From the NCBI GenBank assembly GCA_034437455.1, contig DAOTUB010000300.1, forward strand, positions 1 to 17,828: 17,828 bases of DNA. The letters are read 5' to 3'. Below are positions 1 to 7,095 of this stretch, piece after piece. Under the pieces are notes generated by a model that saw only the letters and a list, made by a program, of their open reading frames with translations, was not told the DNA's origin and made no database searches. Source of the stretch: DAOTUB01 sp034437455 (GTDB taxonomy: Bacteria; Chloroflexota; Anaerolineae; B4-G1). Position 1 is the first letter of the stretch. Every line of letters starts with the position of its first letter. The position numbers were made by a program, and so were the translations under genes.

Positions 1-1113
1 CCCCAGGCCGCTCAGTGAGAGCGGCGCAGCTCCAGATAAAAGCAGCGGCAGAGAAAGCAGCAGGAAGATCACCATCAGCGCGTGGGCCAGATAACTGCTC
101 GTGTGCAACAGCGCCATCGCTTTCTGACCCCATCCCAGTCTTTGGCTGCGCAGGATCGGCCCGGCCAGTTTGCGCAAGGTCTGCACCGAACCCTGCGCCC
201 AGCGCGATTGCTGCCGCTTGAAGGCCGCGATCTGAGGCGGCAACTCGGCGGGCGCGTCCACCTCTGGCAGAAAGAGGAACTCCCACCCGGCCAACTGGGC
301 GCGGTAGCTTAGATCCAGGTCTTCTGAGAGCGTGTCGGCCTGCCACCCGCCGCTGCTCTCGATGCAGCGCTTCCGCCACACGCCGGCCGTGCCGTTGAAA
401 TTCATCAGTAACCCAGAGCGACGCCGTCCTCCCTGCTCGACGACGAAATGACCGTCGAATGCCATCGCCTGGGCGCGGGTCAGGGGGGAATAGCTGGCGT
501 TGAGGTGCGACCAGCGCGCCTGCACCAGGCCCAACTGCGGGCGCTCCCAAAAGTGCGGCACGGTCTGGAGCAAAAAGTCGGGGTGAGGGCAAAAATCGGC
601 GTCGAAGATGGCGATGTACTCGCCGCGCGCTTGAGCCATTCCCCAGGCCAGCGCCCCGGCCTTGAAGCCGCTGCGGTTTGGCCGCCGCAGCACGATGATG
701 TCGGTTCCACGCTCGCGGTGGAACGCCGCCCGGGCTTGTGCCAACTCGCTTGTCTCGTCGGTAGAATCGTCCAGAATTTGGATGTGCAGCCGGTCGCGGG
801 GATAATCGAGCGCAGCCATGGCATTGATGACTCGCTCGATCACGTGACGCTCGTTATACACGGGTACCTGCACGGTGATGGTTGGCAAATTGATTCTCCC
901 CCCCTCTAATCCCCCCCATGGGTGGGGAGGTTGAGATCGTTGCTCCCTCCTCCCTTGGGGGAAGCCTGCCCCGAGCCTGTCGAAGGGGATTGGGGTGGGG
1001 GATGAGGTTTTTTGTCGGTGGCGTAGGTAGAGGAAAGCCAGGATGAAGGAATTCAACCCGTAGACCGCCAGCCAGAGAGTGACCAGGGAGTGGATGAACG
1101 TCAGAACGGTCAC
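1..1113 (-). CDS. Membrane glycosyltransferase family 2, processive type (3' part cut by window edge)
   Basis: The frame is open from a GTG at 1113 to base 1, giving 371 visible residues; the C-terminus lies outside. The GTG overlaps the TGA of the upstream cyclase gene (GTGA, 1113-1110), which supports this start and suggests translational coupling. Residues 4-28 form a membrane segment. Residues 37-73 are low-complexity and come from a repeat. The GT2 domain begins near residue 77 with PTITVQVPVYNERH. It shows DDSTDE (115-120), DAD (171-173), the acceptor-site ED (264-265) and QQSRW (301-305, the QxxRW signature). A hydrophobic stretch follows at about 330-360. These motifs are those of cellulose-synthase-like, mannan-synthase-like and ceramide-glucosyltransferase-like enzymes, which transfer sugar from a nucleotide sugar at the inner membrane. 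The substrate cannot be read from the sequence. Confidence 0.88.
   Translation of the reverse strand, partial: MTVLTFIHSLVTLWLAVYGLNSFILAFLYLRHRQKTSSPTPIPFDRLGAGFPQGRREQRSQPPHPWGGLEGGRINLPTITVQVPVYNERHVIERVINAMAALDYPRDRLHIQILDDSTDETSELAQARAAFHRERGTDIIVLRRPNRSGFKAGALAWGMAQARGEYIAIFDADFCPHPDFLLQTVPHFWERPQLGLVQARWSHLNASYSPLTRAQAMAFDGHFVVEQGGRRRSGLLMNFNGTAGVWRKRCIESSGGWQADTLSEDLDLSYRAQLAGWEFLFLPEVDAPAELPPQIAAFKRQQSRWAQGSVQTLRKLAGPILRSQRLGWGQKAMALLHTSSYLAHALMVIFLLLSLPLLLSGAAPLSLSGLG
898..1008. repeat. C/G-run palindromic repeat embedded in frame in the GT2 gene
   Basis: The stretch is built of C- or G-runs in inverted arrangement. On the minus strand, CCTCATCCCCCACCCC at the start is loosely answered by GGGGGGATTAGAGGGG at the end. 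It also contains TTCGACAGGCTCGGGGCAGGC (984-964), similar to TTCGACAAGCTCAACC at about 16249-16264. It looks like an intergenic repeat rather than protein-coding DNA, yet the GT2 frame crosses it without a stop. It adds about 37 Pro/Gly/Arg-rich residues between the first membrane helix and the catalytic domain. Confidence 0.6.
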
Positions 1114-2822
1114 CTCAGTTCCAGCAGTTCGTACACGGTGATCGGTTCGCTGAATCCCTTGGCCTGGATCGGCGGGAGGGGTTGGGCATGGACGTGCGGT
1201 TCTACTCGCCGGTAGGCTGCATGTGAAAGCAGGATCTGTCCTGGCGCGGCTGCTTCTTGCAGCCGTTTCGCCAGATTCACACTGGAACCAATCGCCGTAT
1301 AGTTCATCTGATGTTCGGTGCCGATGTTGCCCACCACGGCGTCCCCAATGTTGATGCCCACTCCGTAGGAAAGCTGATAGGCTGGAGGCATTTGTTCGTG
1401 GAGCCTGGCGACTCCTTCCTGTATCTTGAGCGCCGCTCGTACCGCCCGCAAGGTGTGATCGGTCTGGGGCAACGGTGCATTGAAAAGGGCGACCACACAA
1501 TCTCCCAGAATCTTGTCGAGCGTTCCTTCCTCAGACAGCACCGCCTCGCCGCCGACGTTCAAATACTGATTGAGCACCTCTACGAGCGTTTCAGGCGCGT
1601 ACTGGCGGCTAAAGCCGGTGAAACCGCGGATGTCCGCAAACAGACTGGTGATTTCCTGTCGCTGTCCACCCAGTCTTAGTTCCTGGGGATCGAGTGGCAA
1701 TTGCTCGATGACGGCCGGCGATACGTAGCGTTGAAAGAATTGATAGCGGGTCTCGAGCCGGCGTTGTTCCGTGAGGTCATCGACCACGATGGCGACGCCC
1801 TGCGTCTCGTCGTTTGCGTCTTTCAGCGGCGAGAGGCTGGCGCGCAGAACGACCTGCTCGCGGTTCGAGAAGGATAACTCGCGCTCGAATCCGACCACCG
1901 GCTCTCCCCTTGTCGTGACCTGGTCAACCATGGGCCACAACACGTTGGTTAGCGGCGATGGAAGGGCATCCACGAAACGTGAACCGATGATGGCGCTCGC
2001 CGATCGCTGTAGAACGCGCTCGGCGGCCCGGTTGAAGAGAGTGACCTGGTTTTGAATGTCGGTGGTGATGACGCCGCTGGTGATGGAGGCAAAGATGTTG
2101 TCCATCAGCGCCTTGGCGTTGGCGACCCTTTCGAACAGGAGCGCGTTCTCGATCGCCACGGCGGCCTGGCCGGCGAAAGCGGCGAGCAGGTCGCGATCCC
2201 GGTCTTCAAAGAGGCCGGTGAGGATGCGGTTGTCGGCATAGATCACGCCGGTAACTCGACCGCGCACTCGGAGCGGCACGCACAGGATGGAGCGCAGATT
2301 GTAGCCGATGACGCTCTCCTGGGCGCTGAAACGGGGATCCATCTGGGCGTTCGTGGTGACGATGGGCTGGCCGCTGGTGGCCACCTGGTCAACGATGCTC
2401 CGACTGATCTCGAAGGAGGATGAGGCGATGGTCTCACGATCCATGTTGCGGGCAGCCCGGAACTCGAGCTCGCCCGTGTCTGGATCTACGAGCATCAGGA
2501 AGGAGCGTTCGGCCCCCGTAAGGTGAATGATCTGGTCCATCACTTCGTTCAACACCTCGGTCATGTCGAGGGAGGAACCGATAGCCTGACTGATGTCGTA
2601 CAGGGCCGCCAATGCATCCCGTTCGAGCGCCTGATTCGTCAATTCCTGTTCGAGATTGGCCAGCAGATTCTGGAGATTCGATAGGTGCCGGGAAAGCTCG
2701 TTGATCATTGCATCGGCGCCACGGTATCGGGCAATGATGTGAGTGACGCCGGCCAACCCCTCGCGCAGGGCAGCGATGTTATCGTGGCCGGGAGCTGTGA
2801 TTTGGGAAGAAACATGGTTCAT
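1110..2822 (-). CDS. GAF-PAS class III adenylate/guanylate cyclase
   Basis: The 570-residue protein is predicted to be soluble. An N-terminal coiled-coil-like region (about 38-75) is followed by a GAF domain (about 75-230), a PAS domain (about 235-350) and a class III nucleotide cyclase domain (about 385-568). The metal-binding aspartates are D397 (in FADIRGFT) and D441 (in KILGDCVVALF). N516 and R520 (NLAKR) fit the transition-state Asn-x3-Arg pair, and K437 fits the purine-contacting Lys of adenylate cyclases. All catalytic residues I can judge are present, so an active enzyme making cAMP (less likely cGMP) is expected, controlled by ligand or redox sensing in GAF/PAS. It starts at ATG 2822. 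Its own promoter lies upstream at 2860-2888, and its stop overlaps the next gene's GTG. Confidence 0.93.
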   Translation of the reverse strand: MNHVSSQITAPGHDNIAALREGLAGVTHIIARYRGADAMINELSRHLSNLQNLLANLEQELTNQALERDALAALYDISQAIGSSLDMTEVLNEVMDQIIHLTGAERSFLMLVDPDTGELEFRAARNMDRETIASSSFEISRSIVDQVATSGQPIVTTNAQMDPRFSAQESVIGYNLRSILCVPLRVRGRVTGVIYADNRILTGLFEDRDRDLLAAFAGQAAVAIENALLFERVANAKALMDNIFASITSGVITTDIQNQVTLFNRAAERVLQRSASAIIGSRFVDALPSPLTNVLWPMVDQVTTRGEPVVGFERELSFSNREQVVLRASLSPLKDANDETQGVAIVVDDLTEQRRLETRYQFFQRYVSPAVIEQLPLDPQELRLGGQRQEITSLFADIRGFTGFSRQYAPETLVEVLNQYLNVGGEAVLSEEGTLDKILGDCVVALFNAPLPQTDHTLRAVRAALKIQEGVARLHEQMPPAYQLSYGVGINIGDAVVGNIGTEHQMNYTAIGSSVNLAKRLQEAAAPGQILLSHAAYRRVEPHVHAQPLPPIQAKGFSEPITVYELLELR

Positions 2823-2859
2823 TTTGCACCTGCCTGTAAATGGCTAACTGCTGGCGACT

Positions 2860-2888
2860 ATTATACCGCATCTTTTCCACTCAAGCAA
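2860..2888 (-). promoter_or_regulatory. Candidate sigma-70-type promoter for the cyclase-GT2 genes
   Basis: On the minus strand the -35 box is TTGCTT (2888-2883), the spacer is 17 bp, and the -10 box is a perfect TATAAT (2865-2860). It lies 37 bp upstream of the cyclase ATG, in the only sizeable gap (189 bp) of this part of the gene run. The -35 match is modest. Confidence 0.55.
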
Positions 2889-2924
2889 AAGAGTCATGGT
2901 GTTCATGGAGCCGAGGTGGTCAAT

Positions 2925-2956
2925 CTCCCACGTCCAACGATCTGGCGACGTGGGAG
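2925..2956. other. Perfect 10-bp inverted repeat between response regulator and cyclase
   Basis: CTCCCACGTC (2925-2934) and GACGTGGGAG (2947-2956) are exact reverse complements separated by 12 nt. Flanking CAA and TTG can extend the stem after one unpaired base. There is no T-run on either side, so it is not a standard intrinsic terminator. It could be an RNA stem at the end of the regulator mRNA, or a dyad operator about 37 bp upstream of the -35 box of the cyclase promoter. Confidence 0.6.
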
Positions 2957-3011
2957 TTGCATGTCTCCGGTTTATGGAGATGACGCAGGGAGAGGTACTT
3001 GGATCGGGGTC

Positions 3012-3389
3012 TTATACGCCTAAAGATTTCATAGAGGTCAGGCGTGATGCCAGGTCGCGCAATTGGGTAAAGCTGATGGGCTTGAGAAGCACCAGGTCGG
3101 CGTCTTCTCGGAGCGTTTCGGCCAGGCGGGCGTCAGCGGTGGCGACGATGACGCGGGTTTCCGTCAAGTGGGGATCGCTGCGAATTTGCTGCAAGATACT
3201 CGTTCCTGCTACGCGGGGCAGATGCAGGTCCAGTACGACGACCTTCGGCGTCGTGGAGGATAGCCACATGAGGGCCGTGTCGCCAGCCCGGACGATTTGG
3301 GTCTCAAATCCGGCTGCCTGCAATGCTTCGGCAAAGATGATGGACAAGTCGTAGTCGTCTTCGACAATCAGCGCCAATGGATTAGTCAT
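3012..3389 (-). CDS. Single-domain response regulator (receiver only), copy B
   Basis: The protein is 125 residues and nearly all CheY-like receiver domain. It has the acidic pair D11/D12, phospho-acceptor D54 (VVLDLHLPR), T85 and K103 (LLKPISF). No output domain follows, so it must act through protein contacts or as a phosphate relay or sink. It starts at ATG 3389, with AGGAG eight bases upstream. The start lies inside the end of the preceding paralogue (8-bp overlap), implying coupled translation. The first 60 or so residues are nearly identical to that neighbour while the C-terminal third has diverged. The nearby histidine kinase (5491-3824) is the likely phosphodonor. Confidence 0.93.
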   Translation of the reverse strand: MTNPLALIVEDDYDLSIIFAEALQAAGFETQIVRAGDTALMWLSSTTPKVVVLDLHLPRVAGTSILQQIRSDPHLTETRVIVATADARLAETLREDADLVLLKPISFTQLRDLASRLTSMKSLGV

Positions 3390-3771
3390 GTTGGAATCTC
3401 CTACCGGATAATTTTAACAGACGCGCCAGATTACGCAACTGTCTAAAGGTGACGGGTTTGACGAGAATTTGAACGGCCGCTCTCTGAAGAAAAGGGGAGT
3501 CGGCCAGGGCTGCATCTCCAGTGACGACGATGACGCGCGCCTTTGCCAGCCGGGGCTCGTTGCGAATTTGACGCAAGATGCTCATGCCCTCCACTCGCGG
3601 AAGGTGTAGATCTAAGACAACGATATCCGGCGCAGAGGTCTCGAGCCATTCAAGGGCTTTATCTCCTGAACGGATGATTTCGGCCTCAAATCCAGCCGCC
3701 TGTAATGCTTCGGCAAAGATAATCGACAGATCATAATCGTCTTCAATGATCAGTGCCAATGAACTATTCAC
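3382..3771 (-). CDS. Single-domain response regulator (receiver only), copy A
   Basis: The protein is 129 residues with the receiver fold: D11/D12, phospho-acceptor D54, T84 (VVTGD) and K105 (LVKPV). It has no DNA-binding or enzymatic output domain. It starts at GTG 3771, with a strong AGGAGG seven bases upstream (3772-3784). It is the tandem duplicate of the gene at 3389-3012. The protein is strongly conserved between copies but codon third positions differ often, which points to an old duplication kept by selection. It follows the kinase gene by 52 bp. Confidence 0.93.
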   Translation of the reverse strand: MNSSLALIIEDDYDLSIIFAEALQAAGFEAEIIRSGDKALEWLETSAPDIVVLDLHLPRVEGMSILRQIRNEPRLAKARVIVVTGDAALADSPFLQRAAVQILVKPVTFRQLRNLARLLKLSGRRFQHD

Positions 3772-3823
3772 GGTGCTGCCTCCTGTAGTGATCGAGTTTT
3801 TTGACGTTGTTTTTCGATGACTC

Positions 3824-5491
3824 CTATACGTAAGCAGGCAGAGCGATTGGAAGGACGATGGTGAATGTGCTTCCGCGCCCTAGCTCACTTTCCAATTCAA
3901 TTCTTCCGCCCATCATATCGGTCAGTTGTTTTACAATGGACAGCCCTAGCCCTGCACCGGTGTACTCCCGCACGAGCGGTTCATCTGCTTGCCGAAAAGG
4001 CTCAAAGATGTACGTCTGAGCTTCTGGCGAGATGCCGCGGCCGGTGTCGGACACTTCTAACACCCAATGAGTTTCGTCAGCCCGATAGGTTTGTACGTGT
4101 ACTTTTCCCTCTTCGGTGAATTTGATCGCATTGCCTACCAGGTTAATGAGGATTTGTTGTAATCTACGTCGGTCGCCAAGCAGTGTAGGGGGGAGGTCGT
4201 CGGCAACGTGGCTCGTCAGCTCCAGCCCTTTCGGTTGTGCCAATACATCCATCACGCCGAGCACGTCCTTAACCAGATCGGATGGGACCAGTGGAAGCGC
4301 GTTGAGCGTCAGCGTGCCAGCCTCAATTTGGGCTTGATCCAGTAGATTGCCGACGAGACTCAACAAATGCCCGGTATTGGCGACGATGCGTTCCAGGACA
4401 CCGGACTGTCTTTCCGAAAGCGGGCCATAAACGTTTTCTTGTAGCATGTCCGCATAGCCCAGGATCGCGTTCAGCGGTGTGCGCAGTTCGTGGGAGGCGA
4501 TGGACACAAAGGTGCTCTTCATAAGATCGATTCTGGCCTCGCGGGTGAAATCGCGAAACACGGCTACGGTGCCGATCTCCTTGCCAGAAGCAACGTGAAC
4601 GGGAGCGACGCTGGCCGAGAGTGTCTTTTCTCCCCACTCGAACTTGATGCTAGGGTGGTGGGTTTCTCTGTTTTTTAGCAGGGCGACGAGCGTTTCCTGA
4701 TCGGCGGCGTTCATCTTCTCCGCTATCAGGGTTTCGATGTTGCGGCCTGTGATTTTGTCGGCAGGTTGTTCCAGGAGGCTGGCGATGGCGGGATTGGCGA
4801 CAATGGCCTGGCCGGTGTTGTCAAAGACGATGACTCCATCGGCGATGCCTTCGAGGATGGCCTGATTTCTGCTGAAAGCCGCGGCCAGTTCCCGAGTGCG
4901 CTCCTGCACGCGCTGGTCGAGTTCCAGGTTGAGGATGCGCAAGTCTCGCAAGGCGTCCTCCAGGCTGCGGGCCGAGAGCCAGGCTACCAGGGCGACGGAG
5001 AAGAAACCGAGTATTGTCGGCACAGGAGGTACGGCTTGCAGCGCGTTCAAGGCTATCACCGAGACCACCAGGCTGCTCAGGCCGGCTACGATGAAACTGG
5101 CCCAGGGCAGCAATATGACGCTTGCCATGAGGATCGGAATGGTGAACAGAAACAAGCTGCGGCCCTCCACGACGTTTCGTGGCGTATCCGTAAAGCCCGA
5201 AACCACGATCAAGATGAGCAAGAGCAGGGCGCCGGCAAACTGGCCTGACCAATAGCGGTTGATGGCGTAGATGATCACGACGCCGACTAAGGTAAGCAAG
5301 CAGGCTATAGGCAATGTCAGGCCTTGCATTTGGAATTCTTCCAGGCCGGCGGTGGCAACGAGAATCACTGCCAGCAAGATCAAGGCTGTCATAACCGCGA
5401 TGCTTATCAGCAGGATGTTCAACAGCCTGCGGCGACGAGCGTCGTCGGGATCTGCCGAGGGCACATTCAATAATTGATTAAGGGTTACCAT
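3824..5491 (-). CDS. Membrane sensor histidine kinase with PAS domain
   Basis: The protein has 555 residues. About six membrane helices (within 23-175) form an integral-membrane sensor with no large extracellular domain. A coiled linker (about 177-205), a PAS domain (about 207-320), HisKA with phospho-acceptor H334 (IASHELRTPLNA) and HATPase_c follow. ATP-binding boxes are visible: N-box with N450/N454 (ILINLVGNAIKFT), G1 DTGRGI (482-487), F-box FEPFRQ (496-501) and G2 GAGLGLSIV (512-520). It is a complete class I kinase without its own receiver, so the two receivers encoded directly downstream are the natural partners. It starts at ATG 5491 and begins 36 bp after the terpene cyclase gene, in the same direction. 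The signal is unknown. Confidence 0.93.
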   Translation of the reverse strand: MVTLNQLLNVPSADPDDARRRRLLNILLISIAVMTALILLAVILVATAGLEEFQMQGLTLPIACLLTLVGVVIIYAINRYWSGQFAGALLLLILIVVSGFTDTPRNVVEGRSLFLFTIPILMASVILLPWASFIVAGLSSLVVSVIALNALQAVPPVPTILGFFSVALVAWLSARSLEDALRDLRILNLELDQRVQERTRELAAAFSRNQAILEGIADGVIVFDNTGQAIVANPAIASLLEQPADKITGRNIETLIAEKMNAADQETLVALLKNRETHHPSIKFEWGEKTLSASVAPVHVASGKEIGTVAVFRDFTREARIDLMKSTFVSIASHELRTPLNAILGYADMLQENVYGPLSERQSGVLERIVANTGHLLSLVGNLLDQAQIEAGTLTLNALPLVPSDLVKDVLGVMDVLAQPKGLELTSHVADDLPPTLLGDRRRLQQILINLVGNAIKFTEEGKVHVQTYRADETHWVLEVSDTGRGISPEAQTYIFEPFRQADEPLVREYTGAGLGLSIVKQLTDMMGGRIELESELGRGSTFTIVLPIALPAYV

Positions 5492-5527
5492 TTTGCTATT
5501 CCATTCCGAATGCTACTGGCCTTTCTG

Positions 5528-7024
5528 TTACGGAGAGCGGCCAAAGGTTTCGCTGTACAGGATCAGCGCAGCCAGGATCGTTGAGCGGACCACGGCGTAA
5601 GGCGTGAACAGGCATTTAGCGATCCAGAATTCAGGATGTGTCGCATCATCTAGCGAGTACGCGCGCGCCAGGAAATCTGCACCTCGATGTAGCACATCCG
5701 GGTCAATCGGCTCAAAGCGGTGGCAGTGGAGCAGAGCCATCAGGGCGTAGGCGGTTTCTTCGGGAGTTCCCTGTCCAAAAAAGCCCCACGACCCATCATC
5801 CCGTTGAGTGTGCAGACACCAGTCGATCACGTGGCGGTGCGCAAGAGCCAAGTGAACGCCTGCTTTTAGCATTGCGACCAGCGCGTGGGATGTGGCGTAA
5901 TAGGGCGAGGCATGCCACTTGTCGATCCAATAGACGTTGTATTTGCGATTATCGAGCAGCATAATGACGATTTGTTCTTGCACCCGGTGTTTATCTGGAT
6001 AGTTGGGCATCAGGTGTAAAGCTTCCAGGGCGTGAGCATTGGTACTCACGCTGACGTTTCGTTCATAATCCCAGGTGCGAAAGACACCCTTTCTCTTGTC
6101 TTCGAACTTGGCGAGAATGAGTGGGTCGACGTCGTACCCGGCGGCAAGTAGCACTCGGCAGCACACGGACGTTGTGTCGCCATCGGGAACTCTAAACTCT
6201 GGATCCATGCCTGCGCCGTTAGGCCCCAAGTCATTCTGTAGCTCTTGCCAGATGTGCTCATCCGCGAATTCTGTGATCGGCAACCCAGAAAAAGCCAGAT
6301 TATTTAATACCCAGGTTAGTTCAAAGGTGCGAAATGGATACACGGTGATCACGTGCTCCATATGATTTTGTACCGTTTCCAGGTAGGTCAATGCGCGGTC
6401 ATCGTGATGGTGGTTGAGCAATAAGTAGTAGGCTGTGGTAGCCGGTGAGGTGCCCAGCGATCCGGTATGGGTCAACGCTGCCTGGAGTCGCTCTGGATCT
6501 CCGGAACGACCCAAGAATTCCAGGGAGTAGACGGTAGAGATGAGAGGGGAATAGAGCATACCGCGTGGAATCAAACGTAACTTGGCGGTTTGAATTTTTC
6601 CATAACCGTAGCTGTGAGTTGGCGTATCCAATCCCAAGGCCCGAGCCTCTCCCAGCAGCGTGGGAAAGATCAACTCGAATCCCGAGAGTTCGAATGGATC
6701 CTGGGAGAGCAGGTGTAAATGACGCCAGAGGTACTGCTCGGCGCGCAGGATCGCTCGGTCAACCTGCCGGCCGTGACCATTTTCGCGCAGGGCAATGACG
6801 GCTGCCAGCGTGCATATGATCCGGTCGTGATAATAGACGATCTCGCCTCCCCAACTACCATCGGAACGCTGATGTTCTATCAGCCATTCGATCAAGTTGG
6901 GCCAGCGCGGGTTACCGTTGGGCGATGTGCGCAGTCGGGCCAGCCAGGCAATGTCATATGAGCTGGGTCCCATACGTTGGTCGAGATTCTTTACCAGTTG
7001 TTTGGCTTCTTTTATATAGTTCAT
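5528..7024 (-). CDS. Class II diterpene cyclase, Rv3377c-like
   Basis: The protein has 498 residues, about the size of mycobacterial Rv3377c (501). By recall it aligns along its whole length with that enzyme, which turns geranylgeranyl diphosphate into tuberculosinyl (halimadienyl) diphosphate by protonation-initiated cyclisation. The general-acid motif is D281-G-D283-T-T-S, the DxDTTS variant that Rv3377c also has, instead of the DxDD of plant copalyl diphosphate synthases. QW motifs are QRSDGSWG (52-59) and QRDDGSWG (407-414). KWHASPYYATSH (369-380) and PEETAYALMAL (421-431) are further family landmarks. No class I DDxxD domain is present, so the diphosphate is kept for the partner enzyme encoded just upstream (7096-8049, 71-bp gap). 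It starts at ATG 7024, with no clear Shine-Dalgarno. The skeleton (halimane, clerodane or labdane) cannot be fixed from sequence. Herpetosiphon has a related kolavenyl diphosphate synthase. Confidence 0.9.
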   Translation of the reverse strand: MNYIKEAKQLVKNLDQRMGPSSYDIAWLARLRTSPNGNPRWPNLIEWLIEHQRSDGSWGGEIVYYHDRIICTLAAVIALRENGHGRQVDRAILRAEQYLWRHLHLLSQDPFELSGFELIFPTLLGEARALGLDTPTHSYGYGKIQTAKLRLIPRGMLYSPLISTVYSLEFLGRSGDPERLQAALTHTGSLGTSPATTAYYLLLNHHHDDRALTYLETVQNHMEHVITVYPFRTFELTWVLNNLAFSGLPITEFADEHIWQELQNDLGPNGAGMDPEFRVPDGDTTSVCCRVLLAAGYDVDPLILAKFEDKRKGVFRTWDYERNVSVSTNAHALEALHLMPNYPDKHRVQEQIVIMLLDNRKYNVYWIDKWHASPYYATSHALVAMLKAGVHLALAHRHVIDWCLHTQRDDGSWGFFGQGTPEETAYALMALLHCHRFEPIDPDVLHRGADFLARAYSLDDATHPEFWIAKCLFTPYAVVRSTILAALILYSETFGRSP

Positions 7025-7095
7025 GTGGTTTTTTGCAAAAATGGATCTGATTACTCTACGGATAATGGGCCGGTGTGGTCCTAGCCTGCGTGTGC

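Noticed and set aside
4766..5248. 160-codon plus-strand frame
   Set aside because: Antisense shadow of the histidine kinase membrane and PAS region.
5528..7024. Squalene-hopene cyclase
   Set aside because: The length is about 500 rather than 630 or more residues, few QW motifs are present, and the acid motif is DxDTTS next to an Rv3378c homologue.
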